Notes under the pieces: generated by a model
The model's input: only the letters and a program-made list of their open reading frames with translations
What the model was told of the DNA's origin: nothing
Database searches by the model: none
Translations under genes and position numbers: made by a program
Part shown: positions 21,784-32,299 of the stretch, piece by piece
Position numbering within the stretch: position 1 is the stretch's first letter
How the letters are laid out: every line of letters starts with the position of its first letter
Source of the DNA: Pseudomonas petrae
GTDB lineage: Bacteria > Pseudomonadota > Gammaproteobacteria > Pseudomonadales > Pseudomonadaceae
DNA: 64,000 nt
NCBI RefSeq assembly: GCF_021728295.1
Contig: NZ_JAKJXE010000001.1
Span: 744,001-808,000, forward strand
Reading direction: 5' to 3'

Positions 21784-23408
21784 CGGCCGGCCACACGTTT
21801 GGATTGTGAATACAGGAGCCAGGTCAGTGGCAGGGATAATAGGATCATCAGCAAGGCATAAGGTGCTGCGGCGGCATAATCAATCTCACTGCTTTTAGCC
21901 CAGAATCCAGTGGCCAGGGTACGTGTCCCGTTCGGCGACAACAGTAACGTGGCGGTGAGCTCGCTGGAAATGGCGATGAAAATCATCGCGGCCCCGGCGG
22001 CCGCGCCTGGGGCGGCAAGTCTCATCGTTGTAAGGCGCAACGCGTGAATCGGTGAGCGTCCCAAACTTCGAGCAACATCCTCTAGCTCCACGGGCGCCTG
22101 GGCTATCCCTGCGCGAAGGCTCACGATGGCACGCGGTAAAAACATCAAAACGTAAGCCAGCAGAACGGTGATCGCGGTCTGGTAAATTGGCCTCGCGAAG
22201 TTGATCGTGATAGTCACCAAAGAAAGTGCGACGACGATGCCCGGAAGAGCACTGGCGAAGTAGCTACAGCTTTCGAGTAAACGAGTGAGCGATCCTGGCG
22301 AACGAACAGATAACCACGCGATGGGTAATCCGGCGAGGGACGTGAGGAGCGCGCCGCACGCTGCGAGCATCAATGTTTGCCCTAGAGCCGATACAAGATC
22401 GGCATTCAGCCAGGCCTCAATACCGCCAGCCATAAGCCATTTTCCGAGGGTCAACAAGGGTACGCCCAATGCCAGAACCGTGGTTATTGCAGGCACTGCA
22501 CACGCCAGTAATTTCAGGGGCCCCTTCAGCGCCCACAGTCGCTGATCCCGGGCCGTGCCGGAGCCGACGCGCGCGTATCGAGCATTGCCTCGCGCGCCGA
22601 ACTCCATAACCAACAACAGAAGACAAAGCAGTGCAAGCACCCCGCCGAGCATGTTCGCGGCGGGTCCGTTAAAACTGGATTGGAACTGATCAAATATCGC
22701 GGTAGTGAACGTATCAAAGCGGATCATTGCGAACAGACCATATTCGGCCAGTAAGTGAATACCCACCAAAAGCGCCCCTCCGCTGATTGCCACTCTCAAC
22801 TGAGGCAGCACCACACGGAAAAACACCTTTGTAGGCGTCAGGCCCAATGACTGCGATACGTCCTCTATTCCCGGGTCCAGGCGCCTAAGCGCCGCTGCGG
22901 TTGGCAAATAAAGAAACGGAAAATAGGCAAGAACCGAGACCAATACGGCAGCAGGTAGGCCGGAAAGGGACGGCAGCAGGCTTATCCAGCCATAACTGTG
23001 CACGAACGCCGGAACTGCAATCGGTGCTATTACCAACAACGACCAAAGACGCCGACCTGGCAGATGGGTGCGTTCGGTTAGCCATGCCAAACCGACACCA
23101 AGCGCGACGCACAAAGGAAGGGTCGTCACCACCAGCAACAGAGTATTAATCAATAAATCCAGCACGCGCGGCCTGAAGACCAATTCAACTATGGTCGACC
23201 CACCTGTACGAACCGAGATAAAGATGACGAAAATCAGCGGCATTATCGCCACAGATGAAATCAGCAACGACGCGGCGATTATCCAGACAGGAAACCGACC
23301 ACCAGCGGAACGCCGCCGTGATCGGCTACCCGGGGCATGCGCCGCCCAAGGAGACTTATCGCCCATGGGCAATTCTCGACCTAAACGTGAGGCATGCTCC
23401 CTTTTCAA
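21780..23408 (-). CDS. ABC transporter permease, fused two-domain FbpB type
   Basis: The single 542-residue permease contains two copies of the MetI-type membrane domain, as in FbpB/SfuB iron permeases. Each half shows an EAA loop ([19 protein letters not shown] near 205 and [19 protein letters not shown] near 470). The first helix is near 37-60. The N-terminus [18 protein letters not shown] may be overlong; a second ATG (MGDKSPW) is 14 codons in. It starts one base after the binding protein's stop codon. Confidence 0.92.
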   Translation of the reverse strand: MKREHASRLGRELPMGDKSPWAAHAPGSRSRRRSAGGRFPVWIIAASLLISSVAIMPLIFVIFISVRTGGSTIVELVFRPRVLDLLINTLLLVVTTLPLCVALGVGLAWLTERTHLPGRRLWSLLVIAPIAVPAFVHSYGWISLLPSLSGLPAAVLVSVLAYFPFLYLPTAAALRRLDPGIEDVSQSLGLTPTKVFFRVVLPQLRVAISGGALLVGIHLLAEYGLFAMIRFDTFTTAIFDQFQSSFNGPAANMLGGVLALLCLLLLVMEFGARGNARYARVGSGTARDQRLWALKGPLKLLACAVPAITTVLALGVPLLTLGKWLMAGGIEAWLNADLVSALGQTLMLAACGALLTSLAGLPIAWLSVRSPGSLTRLLESCSYFASALPGIVVALSLVTITINFARPIYQTAITVLLAYVLMFLPRAIVSLRAGIAQAPVELEDVARSLGRSPIHALRLTTMRLAAPGAAAGAAMIFIAISSELTATLLLSPNGTRTLATGFWAKSSEIDYAAAAPYALLMILLSLPLTWLLYSQSKRVAGR

Positions 23409-23409
23409 C

Positions 23410-24426
23410 TCAGAGCAGTCCAGCCTGGGTCATAAGCTGAATCGCTTTTTTGCTGTCCAGTTTTGAGGCGTCCACAACAGGAGCATCGAGCTCTTTGAGG
23501 GGGACCAGCTTGGCGTTCGACTGCGCACCCTCGCCGACTGCGTACTCAAACGAGCTTCCCGTTTTGAGAATTTCCTGGCCCTGCTTACCCGTGACCCATT
23601 TCAAGAAAGCCTGTGCTTGCTCTTTGTGTTTGCTGGAAGCAAGGACGCCACCGCCCGAGATACTGACAAACGCCCCGGGGTCTTTGTGACGGAAGTAATG
23701 AAGCGAAGTGTTATTGCTGTTCTCACCGGTTTTGGCCTGATCCCCGAAGCTGTAATAGTGATAAATCACGCCACTGTCGATTTGTCCGGCATTGACCGCT
23801 TTGAGAACCGCGCTGTTACCCCGGTAGATCGTCGCGTTCGATTTCATTGCTTTTAGCCAATCCAGCGTCGCGGCCTCGCCTTTCAACTCCAGCATGGCAC
23901 TGAGAATCGCCTGGAAGTCTGCACCTGCTGGCGAGGCTGCCCAGCGCCCTTTCCATTCAGGCTGGGCAAGCTCCATGAGTGACTTGGGCAAGGCACCTGC
24001 AGCGAGTTTGTCCTTGTTGTAAACGAACACTGTTGAGCGGGCAGCGATGCCGATCCACTTGCCATGCGCAGGACGGTAAGCGCTATCGACCTGAGTAAGC
24101 GTGGAGGGCGTAATCGGTGCGAAAAGACCCGCATTGTCTACCAACACCATCGACGGAGAGTTTTCAGTCAGGAACACGTCCGCCGGGGACTTGTCTCCCT
24201 CCTGCACAATCTGATTCCCCAACTCGCTATCATCGCCGTTACGCAGGGTGACCTTGATGCCAGTGTCCTTTGTAAAGCCATCCACCCATGCTTTGGTCAA
24301 CGTTTCATGCTGAGCGTTGTACACGACTATGCCGTCTGTATTGTCGGCCGCAAAGGCCAAGCCAATGCCGGATATCGCTATGGATATCAGAAACTTAGTT
24401 AACAAATTTCGAGTCATGAACGTCAT
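23410..24426 (-). CDS. Periplasmic ferric-iron-binding protein, FbpA type
   Basis: This is the solute-binding subunit of the importer. A signal peptide ([20 protein letters not shown], cut about residue 26) precedes a class-II binding fold ([20 protein letters not shown], then [14 protein letters not shown]). The adjacent tyrosines in [11 protein letters not shown] match the Fe(III)-coordinating Tyr pair of FbpA-like proteins, which supports iron over thiamine or putrescine. A weak Fur-like sequence at 24494-24512 matches about 11 of 19 consensus positions and is only suggestive. Confidence 0.88.
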   Translation of the reverse strand: MTFMTRNLLTKFLISIAISGIGLAFAADNTDGIVVYNAQHETLTKAWVDGFTKDTGIKVTLRNGDDSELGNQIVQEGDKSPADVFLTENSPSMVLVDNAGLFAPITPSTLTQVDSAYRPAHGKWIGIAARSTVFVYNKDKLAAGALPKSLMELAQPEWKGRWAASPAGADFQAILSAMLELKGEAATLDWLKAMKSNATIYRGNSAVLKAVNAGQIDSGVIYHYYSFGDQAKTGENSNNTSLHYFRHKDPGAFVSISGGGVLASSKHKEQAQAFLKWVTGKQGQEILKTGSSFEYAVGEGAQSNAKLVPLKELDAPVVDASKLDSKKAIQLMTQAGLL

Positions 24427-24875
24427 AGATGAACAGCTCCATATCTATTTTTTGTACGGAAGTTGAAGAAGAAGCGTCCACTTGCCTTCCGTCAATACGA
24501 ATTATTTGCATCAGCAGGATCGCGCAAAATAGGCCATATAACAGCAAAAATATGTGAAAGCACCGTTTGATCTATCGCCCACTGTTCCCGACGCCTGCGC
24601 GAACGACACGATGGGTATGGTTGACTGTCCTGACCTGCGGGAATGGGAGCGCTGAGGCGAACGCAGCGTGAGTGGGGCGCACTCATCATGCTCATCAAGA
24701 AGGGTCTCAATGCGCCGGAGGCCAAAGCGGTGAATAGCGCAAGAAGATTCGACTTAACGCGACCGAACCGATGAAGGCCCGCCTAGGTCGAACGCCATGC
24801 AATGCGCCCCCCCCCAGGCGCGCACGCTGTTGGATGTTCAGCAGGCACCCATTCACCGAAAACCACCGGCATTCC
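24427..24875. other. Non-coding interval with possible IS remnant and C9 tract
   Basis: This interval holds the importer promoter on the minus strand. A 43-codon plus-strand reading frame (24643-24774) starts with a stretch resembling the N-terminus of IS66-type accessory proteins. A run of nine C lies at 24807-24815, 60 bases before the DedA start. Nothing else was recognised. Confidence 0.45.
24643..24774 (+). pseudogene. Possible remnant of an IS66-type TnpA N-terminus
   Basis: The 43-residue frame contains RRTQREWGALIMLIKKGLN, which recalls the RRTxEEWxALIxxxxxSGL start of IS66 accessory TnpA proteins. It then loses similarity and stops. No inverted repeats or further transposase pieces were found. 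This is a guess from pattern memory; it may be chance. Confidence 0.2.
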
Positions 24876-25499
24876 ATGTTCGAACATATCGACTTCAACT
24901 ATCTGCTTTCAAACTACGGGTACTGGGCTGTGTTTATCGGCTGTCTGCTGGAAGGGGAAACCATCCTGATCCTCGGCGGGCTGGCGGCGCACCAACACGT
25001 ACTGCAATGGCAGCAAGTGCTCATCTACGCCACGTTGGGCGGGATGTTAGGCGATCAGATTCTGTTCTGGACCGGGCGCTACTTCGGACCGCGTCTGCTG
25101 CCACGCTTGCACCGTCAGCAGGCGACCATCGACCGCGTGTCAGACCTGATCAAGCGCTACCCAACGGCGTCCATTTTCTCAGTGCGTTTTCTCTACGGCA
25201 TGCGCCTGATCGGGCCGTTGGTCATCGGCGCGAGTCGCTTGTCGCCCATTCGTTTTGCAATCATCAACCTGCTTGGCGCCGCTGTCTGGGCAAGCCTCTT
25301 TCTCGCGGCCGGCTATTGGGCGGGGGGCTTTCTCGAGACCATGCTCGGCAACTTGAAGCCCTATCGTCTGCCGATCTTCCTGGGCGTGGTCGTGGTGGGC
25401 GCCGCCGTCGCACTGTATCGGCATCGCCGGGCGAAAACCCGCCCTGCCCGGCAAGCAGCCAAGCGGGCGAAAGACGTCCCGCCCTCCTCTGCGGGATAA
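24876..25499 (+). CDS. DedA-family inner-membrane protein
   Basis: DedA/VTT proteins are inner-membrane transporters linked to undecaprenyl-phosphate and lipid recycling and to membrane-potential homeostasis. The ATG at 24876 gives 207 residues (MFEHIDFNYLLSNYGYWAVF). Family marks are the early Glu in GCLLEGETILILGG, the LGDQILFWTGRYFG block, and the re-entrant arginine motif SVRFLYGMRLIGPLVIGASRL. The C-terminus is a basic tail (RHRRAKTRPARQAAKRAK). The frame continues upstream through the C9 tract but lacks protein character there. Confidence 0.9.
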   Translation: MFEHIDFNYLLSNYGYWAVFIGCLLEGETILILGGLAAHQHVLQWQQVLIYATLGGMLGDQILFWTGRYFGPRLLPRLHRQQATIDRVSDLIKRYPTASIFSVRFLYGMRLIGPLVIGASRLSPIRFAIINLLGAAVWASLFLAAGYWAGGFLETMLGNLKPYRLPIFLGVVVVGAAVALYRHRRAKTRPARQAAKRAKDVPPSSAG

Positions 25500-25566
25500 C
25501 GCTTCCCATCTGCGGCGACCGACTCTATAACGGCAGACAGGCATTTGACGCAGAGGGATCGACTCG

Positions 25567-26352
25567 ATGAACACATGCATCACCGCCGGTTTGCTGTTGG
25601 GCATGGTCAGCATCGCACAGGCCCAGGGCGCTGAGACGCCGTCGCACCTGGATACTGTCATGCAAAAGGGTCAGTTGGCCGTTTGCACGACCGGGGATTA
25701 CAAGCCGTACACGTTTCTCAAGCCCGACGGCCAGTACGAAGGCATCGACATCGAGCTGGCTCAGTCGCTGGCGCAGAGCCTGGGCGTGAAAATCGAGTGG
25801 GTCCCGACCACCTGGAAAACCCTGATGACCGATTTCACGGCCGGCAAATGCGACATCGCCGTCGGCGGAATCTCGGTCACCCTGGAGCGGCAGAAGAAGG
25901 CGACGTTCAGCAGCACACTGGACATCGATGGCAAGGTGCCGTTGGTCCGTTGCGAAGATGAGTCGAAGTACCAGACCCTCGAGCAGATCAATCAGCCCGG
26001 CGTTCGGTTGATCGAGCCTCAGGGCGGCACCAACGAAGCGTTTGCCCACGCCTACCTGCCCAACGCCAGTCTGGCCTTCCACGACAACAAAACCATTTTC
26101 CAGCAGTTGCTCGACAAGCAAGCCGACGTGATGATCACCGACGCGTCCGAAGCGCTGTACCAGCAGAAACGCATGCCTGGCTTGTGCACGGTCAATCCTT
26201 CGCACTCCATGCAATACGGCGAAAAGGCCTACCTGCTGCCGCGGGATGACGTCGCCTGGAAGGCCTACGTCGACCAATGGCTGCATCTCTCCAAAGCCAC
26301 CGGCGCTTACAAGAAAGTGGTCGGCGAATGGCTGGCGATGCCCAACGAGTGA
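25567..26352 (+). CDS. pheC: Periplasmic cyclohexadienyl dehydratase
   Basis: PheC converts arogenate or prephenate to phenylalanine or phenylpyruvate outside the cytoplasm; it evolved from a class-3 solute-binding protein. The 261-residue sequence has a signal peptide (cut after about AQAQG, residue 20) and the shared blocks TTGDYKPYTF, VPTTWKTLMTDFTAGKCDIAVGGIS, YQTLEQINQPGVRLI, PQGGTNEAFA and EKAYLLPRDD, which follow P. aeruginosa PheC closely from memory. A plain amino-acid binding protein is the alternative, but no transporter genes adjoin. Confidence 0.85.
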   Translation: MNTCITAGLLLGMVSIAQAQGAETPSHLDTVMQKGQLAVCTTGDYKPYTFLKPDGQYEGIDIELAQSLAQSLGVKIEWVPTTWKTLMTDFTAGKCDIAVGGISVTLERQKKATFSSTLDIDGKVPLVRCEDESKYQTLEQINQPGVRLIEPQGGTNEAFAHAYLPNASLAFHDNKTIFQQLLDKQADVMITDASEALYQQKRMPGLCTVNPSHSMQYGEKAYLLPRDDVAWKAYVDQWLHLSKATGAYKKVVGEWLAMPNE

Positions 26353-26401
26353 CAGTACGCAGCATCCCTGGAAGACTTCGGCACAGGACCCCGCCGTATA
26401 C

Positions 26402-27388
26402 ATGAAAACCAACAGATCCATTACCCGCGCGTTTTGCGTCGAGTTGCAGCAAGAGCTTTCCATTGTGACGGCGCGACGCGAGTACTTTTCTCAAGAGCCC
26501 CCTCGGGCGCGATTCAGTTTTCTGTGCTCGTCCGAGCCGTGCCGCGCCTTGGGTGTCAAAATCACCGGGGTTCGCTATGACGTGAAGCCGCAGGAGCATC
26601 CGACTTTCGTCGCCGCGCACTACCGGGCCAACCCGAACTACGAACATCACGCCGATTGCGAATGGGTGGATGATGCCGTCGAAACGCCGGTTGGGCAGGA
26701 TGCAGAAACCGAGGCAGAAACCGAGCTGCGCAAGGTCAAGCGCAAGCTGGATGACTACATCGACGTCTTCGATCCCACCCCGAGGGAACGCGCAACACCC
26801 ACGGCGTCGACCGATAAGCCTGACGCCGAGCGGCCCGAGAAGACCGCGGACGCCACGCCTCCAACTGACGCGCTCAAGGTCAGGCAGGACAAGCAGAACC
26901 GCACCAGCAATCTGGAGCGTCTGGTCGACAGCTTTCGTCAGGCCCAAGCCTCGTTGAGCAAGGAAGAACTCGCGCTGCTGACCCTGCGCATTCCGGGTCA
27001 GGGCGAGGTGTCCTTGCGCGCCTATTTCCGCCACATCAAGTTCGCTCAGCTGAATGACGAGCGTCGAGTGCTGTATGGCGGCGGACTGGTGGAGCGCTAT
27101 GGGACAGGCTTCAAATTCAAGTTTTTTGATCGCCTGCAAAGCAAGTTGGTGACCTTGTACGTGTCACCCGCGCAGATGCAGGCCTACCGCTCCAGCCGCT
27201 ACCTCAGCGAGCTGCTGAGTCACGCCGATGAGGTACGTTTCTTCACTGTCTTTGCCTTGGGCACACTGGTCGCCAGCCCTTCCGGGAAAAGCGTCAGCGT
27301 AGAGATCGAAGACTTGCGCCATCTGGCCATCGTGCTCGGGCCGGCCAAGGACGCCGAGGAGGCTCCTGCAAAAGAGCCGGACAGCTAA
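26402..27388 (+). CDS. Unrecognised protein with possible N-terminal zinc site and beta-rich C-terminus
   Basis: I do not recognise this 328-residue protein. The N-terminal 95 residues hold FLCSSEPC (two cysteines, about 42 and 47), then PTFVAAHYRANPNYEHHADCEW about 40 residues later. Together these make a Cys-x4-Cys...His...His-x2-Cys arrangement reminiscent of the zinc-binding module of CoiA-like proteins. A charged, low-complexity linker (about 105-170) follows. The C-terminal 150 residues are predicted-looking beta/alpha (YFRHIKFAQLNDERRVLYGGG, then FKFKFFDRLQSKLVTLYVS, suggestive of an OB fold). No signal peptide or membrane helix. It stands 49 bases after pheC on the same strand. Confidence 0.75.
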   Translation: MKTNRSITRAFCVELQQELSIVTARREYFSQEPPRARFSFLCSSEPCRALGVKITGVRYDVKPQEHPTFVAAHYRANPNYEHHADCEWVDDAVETPVGQDAETEAETELRKVKRKLDDYIDVFDPTPRERATPTASTDKPDAERPEKTADATPPTDALKVRQDKQNRTSNLERLVDSFRQAQASLSKEELALLTLRIPGQGEVSLRAYFRHIKFAQLNDERRVLYGGGLVERYGTGFKFKFFDRLQSKLVTLYVSPAQMQAYRSSRYLSELLSHADEVRFFTVFALGTLVASPSGKSVSVEIEDLRHLAIVLGPAKDAEEAPAKEPDS

Positions 27389-27409
27389 GCCAACACATTT
27401 ATTCAGCTC

Positions 27410-27450
27410 AAAAAAAACCCGGTTCCTCTCGCGAGCAACCGGGTTTTTTC
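27410..27450. terminator. Bidirectional terminator between 26.4-kb gene and cyoE
   Basis: An ACCCGGTT / AACCGGGT stem is flanked by A8 and T6. It is placed between two convergent genes and serves both strands. Confidence 0.85.
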
Positions 27451-27465
27451 GTTTCATTCAAGGGA

Positions 27466-28356
27466 CTAAGGCGCTGCGTATGTAACCAGCAGTTCCTTAG
27501 TTACCTGAAAATCCAGCGACATCGCCACGCTCAAGGCTGTGATGGTGAAGATGGAGAACACGAACAGCTTGCGTGCCCAAACGGTGTCGTCTTTGGCTTT
27601 GTAGCCGGTCCAGGCCATGTACAACCAGTACATGCCCATCGCCGCTGCAACGGCCAGATAATTGAGCCCGGCGTAACCACCGAAGGTCAGCATCAAGGTC
27701 GCGAGCAGGAAAGCCAGGATGTAAATCAGGATGTGCCGCTTGGCGACCCGGATACCACGCTTGACCGGCAGGACCGGAATCGACGCAGCCCGATAGTCGT
27801 TGAAGCGGAAAATCGCGATGGCGTACGAGTGAGGCATCTGCCAAAGGCTGAACATCACCAGCAAGGTCAACGCCGCAAGGTCGAAGGTGTTGCTGACAGC
27901 GACGTAACCAATCACCGGTGGCATCGCGCCAGACAGGCTGCCCACCAACGTGCCATGAACCGACCTGCGCTTCAGGTACAGGCTGTAGAAGCCGACGTAA
28001 ATCACGAAACCGATCACGGCAAACAGCGCCGCCAGTGCGTTGGCCTTGGTGTACAGCAGACCGACGCCGACAACGCCCAGCACGGTGGCATAGATCAGTG
28101 CCAGTTTCACTGACACCAACCCTTGCACCAGCACCCGATTCTTGGTGCGCTCCATCTTCACATCGATATCGCGATCAATGCAGTTGTTGAAGACGCAGCC
28201 AGAAGCCACCACCAGTGAAGTCCCGATCATGGCTGCCAGGAACAGGCCGATGTCGACATGTCCCTTGGAAGCCAGAAAAAAGCCACCTGCCACCGAAAGC
28301 ACGTTACCGAAAATGATCCCCGGTTTGGTGATTTGGATAAAGTGCTTCAGTGACAT
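27466..28356 (-). CDS. cyoE: Protoheme IX farnesyltransferase
   Basis: CyoE makes heme O for the bo3 oxidase encoded upstream. The 296-residue UbiA-family membrane protein has the prenyl-diphosphate motif [18 protein letters not shown] near residue 57 and the second Asp-rich/KRG block [17 protein letters not shown]. About nine membrane helices are seen. Last gene of the cyo operon. Confidence 0.97.
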   Translation of the reverse strand: MSLKHFIQITKPGIIFGNVLSVAGGFFLASKGHVDIGLFLAAMIGTSLVVASGCVFNNCIDRDIDVKMERTKNRVLVQGLVSVKLALIYATVLGVVGVGLLYTKANALAALFAVIGFVIYVGFYSLYLKRRSVHGTLVGSLSGAMPPVIGYVAVSNTFDLAALTLLVMFSLWQMPHSYAIAIFRFNDYRAASIPVLPVKRGIRVAKRHILIYILAFLLATLMLTFGGYAGLNYLAVAAAMGMYWLYMAWTGYKAKDDTVWARKLFVFSIFTITALSVAMSLDFQVTKELLVTYAAP

Positions 28357-28366
28357 CAGGTTTTCC

Positions 28367-28699
28367 TCACTTCGCCATCATGGCGGTGTGAATGCTGAAC
28401 ATGATCCAGGTGCTCAAGCCAACCAGCAGCACGATCACAAGGCCAGCGAAGGCAAACGCGATCACGTTGTTGCGCTGTGCTGCCGAGCGGTCCAGGTGCA
28501 GGAAGTACACCAGGTGAACCAGAACCTGCACGACTGCGAAGATCAGAACGACCCACAGCGTGGCCACTTTCGAGATCGTCGGGAACATCACCAGACCGAA
28601 CGGAATCGCGGTCAGGATGATCGACAGTACGAAACCGACCATGTAGGACTTGAAGCTGCCGTGGCCGGCATCGTCATGGGATTGATGTGAATTCGCCAT
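28367..28699 (-). CDS. cyoD: Cytochrome bo3 ubiquinol oxidase subunit IV
   Basis: CyoD is a small three-helix subunit needed for assembly of the copper site. The 110 residues ([45 protein letters not shown], and a third helix near 78-100) match the family. It abuts cyoC with no gap. Confidence 0.97.
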   Translation of the reverse strand: MANSHQSHDDAGHGSFKSYMVGFVLSIILTAIPFGLVMFPTISKVATLWVVLIFAVVQVLVHLVYFLHLDRSAAQRNNVIAFAFAGLVIVLLVGLSTWIMFSIHTAMMAK

Positions 28700-29338
28700 T
28701 TAAATGGTCCCCATCAGATAGACAACGGTGAACACGCAGATCCAGACAACGTCCAGGAAGTGCCAGAACAGGCTGAGCATGCTCAGGCGAGTCTGGTTGG
28801 TCCCGGTCAGACCGTGCTTGGAGACCTGGTACATCATGATCGCCATCCAGATCAGGCCGCTGGTCACGTGCAGACCGTGGGTACCAACCAGCGTGAAGAA
28901 CGCCGACAGGAAGCCGCTGCGGTTAGGACCGTAACCTTCGGAGATCAGCAGGTGGAACTCGTTGACCTCCATGCCGATGAAGCCCAGGCCGAACAGGAAG
29001 GTCACGAACAACCAACCCAGTACGCCCGACTTGTTGCCCTTGTGCATCGCCAGCATGGCGAAGCCGTAGGTGATCGAACTGAGCAACAGGCAGGCGGTTT
29101 CGCCAAGCACGTAAGGCAGTTCGAAAATATCGTGGCCCGCAGGACCACCCGCTACGTTGTTAACCAGTACCGCGTAAATGGCGAAGATCGACGCAAACAA
29201 AATGCAGTCGGTCATCAGGTAGATCCAGAAACCGTAGATCTTCATCTCGCCGGCATCATGGTGACCGTGGTCGTGGCCGTGCTCGTGGTCATGACCGTGG
29301 TCGTGACCCTTCGCGCCATCAAATACTAAGTTCGACAT
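28700..29338 (-). CDS. cyoC: Cytochrome bo3 ubiquinol oxidase subunit III
   Basis: CyoC is the five-helix subunit III. The 212 residues start with a His/Asp/Gly run ([18 protein letters not shown], residues 11-28) before the first helix; from [19 protein letters not shown] the protein is typical. The His-rich head could bind a metal such as copper, but this is inference. It starts 3 bases after cyoB. Confidence 0.97.
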   Translation of the reverse strand: MSNLVFDGAKGHDHGHDHEHGHDHGHHDAGEMKIYGFWIYLMTDCILFASIFAIYAVLVNNVAGGPAGHDIFELPYVLGETACLLLSSITYGFAMLAMHKGNKSGVLGWLFVTFLFGLGFIGMEVNEFHLLISEGYGPNRSGFLSAFFTLVGTHGLHVTSGLIWMAIMMYQVSKHGLTGTNQTRLSMLSLFWHFLDVVWICVFTVVYLMGTI

Positions 29339-29341
29339 TGT

Positions 29342-31360
29342 TTATGCCTGCTCCAGCTTGTTGACAGGAGTGTTTGTCTGACCGTTACGGACCCGGGCCA
29401 GGATCGCGTGCTGTTCGCCTTCGATACGGGCCACTTCGGATGCAGGGACCATGTAGCCCTGATCGTCACGTGCAGCGTGAATCACGAAGTACACGATGGT
29501 ACCGATCAAGCTGACGGCAGCCAGCCAGAAGATGTGCCAGATCATCGCGAAACCGAAGACGGTCAGCAGGCCGCCCATCACCATGCCTGTTGCCGTGTTG
29601 TTCGGCATGTGGATATCGGAGTACCTGGCCGGAACCTTGTACGCCTCGCCATCACGCTTGGCGGCATAGAACGGGTCGATCTCGTTGGCTTTCGGCATTT
29701 CTGCAAAGTTGTAGAAAGGCGGTGGCGACGAAGTGGACCATTCCAGGGTGTGGCCATTCCATGGGTCACCGGTCAGGTCGCGGTTCTGCTCGCGATCACG
29801 GATAGACACGAAGATCTGGATCAGCTGGCAGGCGATACCGACCGCAATCAGTGCGGCGCCGACGAACGCCACGTGCAGGTACGGCGTCCAGTCCGGGTTG
29901 TCAGTGGTGTTCAGACGACGTGTCATGCCCATGAAGCCCAGTGCGTACAACGGCATGAAGGCGACGTAGAAACCCGAGATCCAGAACCAGAACGCGGCCT
30001 TGCCCCACTTCTCGTTCAGCTTGAAGCCGAACGCTTTAGGGAACCAGAACGCGAAGCCGGCGATGTAACCGAACACAGCACCACCGATGATCACGTTATG
30101 GAAGTGCGCGATCACGAACAGGCTGTTGTGCAGAACGAAGTCAGCACCCGGGATAGCCAGCAGTACGCCGGTCATACCACCGATGGAGAAGGTCACCATG
30201 AAGCCCAGGGTCCACATGACTGGCGCGGTGAAGCGCAGACGGCCCTGGTAAATCGTAAACAGCCAGTTGAATAGCTTCACACCCGTCGGGATGGAAATCA
30301 GCATCGTCGCCAGCCCGAAGAAGGCGTTGACGCTTGCACCCGAACCCATGGTGAAGAAGTGGTGCAGCCAGACCATGAAGCCCAGGATCGAGATCGCACC
30401 GGAGGCGTAGATCATCGAATGGTGGCCGAACAGACGCTTGCCGGTGAACGTCGAGATGACTTCGGAGAAGACCCCGAACGCCGGCAGAATGAGGATGTAA
30501 ACCTCAGGGTGGCCCCACGCCCAGAACAGGTTCACGTACATCATCGGGTTACCACCCAACTCGTTCGTGAAGATGTGGAAGTCCAGATAACGGTCGAGGG
30601 TCAGGAACGCCAGAGTGCCGGTCAGGATCGGGAACGAAGCCACGATCAGGACGTTGGCCCAGGTGCAGGTCCAGGTGAAGATCGGCATGTCCATCAGTTT
30701 CATGCCAGGGGTACGCATCTTCAGCACGGTGACCAGGAAGTTGACCCCGGTTAACGTTGTCCCGAGTCCGGATAGCTGCAGTGCCCAGATGTAGTAATCC
30801 ACACCCACGCCCGGGCTATAGCCCAGCTCCGACAGCGGTGGATAGGCAACCCAGCCGGTACGTGCGAATTCGCCGACGCCCAGAGACACGTTGACCAGGA
30901 TCACGCCGGAAATCAGCAGATACAGGCTCAAGGAGTTCAGGAACGGGAAGGCAACGTCACGAGCACCGATCTGCAGAGGCACAACGATGTTCATCAGGCC
31001 GGTGAAGAACGGCATCGCCATGAAGATGATCATGATCACACCGTGAGCGGTGAAGATCTGGTCATAGTGTTCAGGCGGCAGATAGCCGGGAGAACCTTCA
31101 GTGGCCATGGCCAATTGGGAGCGCATCAGCACGGCATCGGCGAAGCCGCGCAGCAGCATGACCATTGCAATGATGATGTACATGACACCGATTTTCTTGT
31201 GGTCGACGGAGGTCAGCCACTCGGTGTAGAGGTAAGTCCACTTCTTGAAGTACGTGATCAGGCCCACCAGCGCCACACCACCGATCGCGATCATGGCGAC
31301 CGTGATCATGACTATCGGCTCGTGGAACGGAATCGCGTCCAGACTTAATTTACCAAACAT
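29342..31360 (-). CDS. cyoB: Cytochrome bo3 ubiquinol oxidase subunit I
   Basis: CyoB is the catalytic core that reduces O2 to water and pumps protons; it holds heme b, heme o3 and CuB. The 672 residues contain the heme b ligand region [16 protein letters not shown], the CuB/Tyr crosslink segment [17 protein letters not shown], and the heme/CuB histidines in HHFFTMG and [13 protein letters not shown]. Length is normal. Confidence 0.99.
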   Translation of the reverse strand: MFGKLSLDAIPFHEPIVMITVAMIAIGGVALVGLITYFKKWTYLYTEWLTSVDHKKIGVMYIIIAMVMLLRGFADAVLMRSQLAMATEGSPGYLPPEHYDQIFTAHGVIMIIFMAMPFFTGLMNIVVPLQIGARDVAFPFLNSLSLYLLISGVILVNVSLGVGEFARTGWVAYPPLSELGYSPGVGVDYYIWALQLSGLGTTLTGVNFLVTVLKMRTPGMKLMDMPIFTWTCTWANVLIVASFPILTGTLAFLTLDRYLDFHIFTNELGGNPMMYVNLFWAWGHPEVYILILPAFGVFSEVISTFTGKRLFGHHSMIYASGAISILGFMVWLHHFFTMGSGASVNAFFGLATMLISIPTGVKLFNWLFTIYQGRLRFTAPVMWTLGFMVTFSIGGMTGVLLAIPGADFVLHNSLFVIAHFHNVIIGGAVFGYIAGFAFWFPKAFGFKLNEKWGKAAFWFWISGFYVAFMPLYALGFMGMTRRLNTTDNPDWTPYLHVAFVGAALIAVGIACQLIQIFVSIRDREQNRDLTGDPWNGHTLEWSTSSPPPFYNFAEMPKANEIDPFYAAKRDGEAYKVPARYSDIHMPNNTATGMVMGGLLTVFGFAMIWHIFWLAAVSLIGTIVYFVIHAARDDQGYMVPASEVARIEGEQHAILARVRNGQTNTPVNKLEQA

Positions 31361-31363
31361 TGT

Positions 31364-32299
31364 TTACTCCTCTGCCTGAGCAGCTGAATTCTTACCCATG
31401 TCCATCCCTTCCGTACCTGCTACTTCTTTCTTCTCATGGACAATCTTGCCCGGCTTCATACCTTCATACTTGTCGATGATGATCTGGAACAGGTTCGGAG
31501 TGACCGAGGAGTAGAGTTCAACGGGATTACGTTCGCTAGGCTTGGCCAGCGCGGCGTATTCGGCCGTTGCCAGTTGTTTAGGTGAATTCTTGACGTCGGC
31601 AACCCAGGTGTCGAAATCCGCCTGTGAGGTGGCAGTCGCCTTGAACTTCATGCCGGTAAAACCTGCGCCGCTGTAGTTGGCGGAGATACCATCGAACTCG
31701 CCGTTTTCATTGGCGATCAGGTGCAGTTTGGTCTGCATGCCGGCCATTGCGTAGATCTGGCCGCCCAGTGCAGGGATGAAGAACGAGTTCATGACCGAAT
31801 CGGAAGTGATGCGGAAATTGATCGGCGTGTTGGCCGGGAACACGATCTTGTTGACGGTGGCGATGCCCTGTTCCGGATAGATGAACAGCCATTTCCAGTC
31901 CAGCGCGACCACTTCAATGGTCAGCGGCTTGACGTCCGACTCGAGCGGACGGTAAGGGTCCAGCGCGTGGGTCGACTTGTAGGTCACATAACCGAGCACG
32001 ATGATGATGGCCAATGGAACCAGCCAGACCACCAGTTCAATCCGGGTCGAATGCGCCCAGTCAGGCGTGTACGTCGCGCTCTTGTTCGTAGCGCGATACT
32101 TCCAGGCGAAGATGATGGTCATGAAAATGACCGGCACCACTACCAGCAGCATCAGCAAGGTAGCAGTGATGATCAGGTCACGCTCTTGAACGCCGACATG
32201 GCCTTTTGGATCCAGCAGGGTGTAATCGCACCCGCTGAGCAGGAGCATGCTGAAAAGGGCCAAGAAGCCAAAAAACCTGGGGTACCTTTTTTTACTCAT
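31364..32299 (-). CDS. cyoA: Cytochrome bo3 ubiquinol oxidase subunit II
   Basis: CyoA is the subunit II lipoprotein with two membrane helices and a periplasmic cupredoxin domain lacking the CuA ligands, as expected of a quinol oxidase. The ATG at 32299 ([24 protein letters not shown]) gives 311 residues and a clean lipobox (LLSGC), with AGAGG seven bases before it. An in-frame ATG 78 bases upstream adds unrelated residues. The C-terminus ends in a Met/Glu-rich tail ([14 protein letters not shown]). Confidence 0.97.
   Translation of the reverse strand: MSKKRYPRFFGFLALFSMLLLSGCDYTLLDPKGHVGVQERDLIITATLLMLLVVVPVIFMTIIFAWKYRATNKSATYTPDWAHSTRIELVVWLVPLAIIIVLGYVTYKSTHALDPYRPLESDVKPLTIEVVALDWKWLFIYPEQGIATVNKIVFPANTPINFRITSDSVMNSFFIPALGGQIYAMAGMQTKLHLIANENGEFDGISANYSGAGFTGMKFKATATSQADFDTWVADVKNSPKQLATAEYAALAKPSERNPVELYSSVTPNLFQIIIDKYEGMKPGKIVHEKKEVAGTEGMDMGKNSAAQAEE

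Noticed and set aside
24494..24512. Fur box in front of the iron importer
   Set aside because: Only about 11 of 19 positions fit, near what chance gives in AT-rich DNA; mentioned as weak only.
20272..24875. Integrative element inserted in tRNA-Leu
   Set aside because: No integrase, and no second copy of the tRNA 3' end was found in the window; only the weaker insertion hypothesis is kept.
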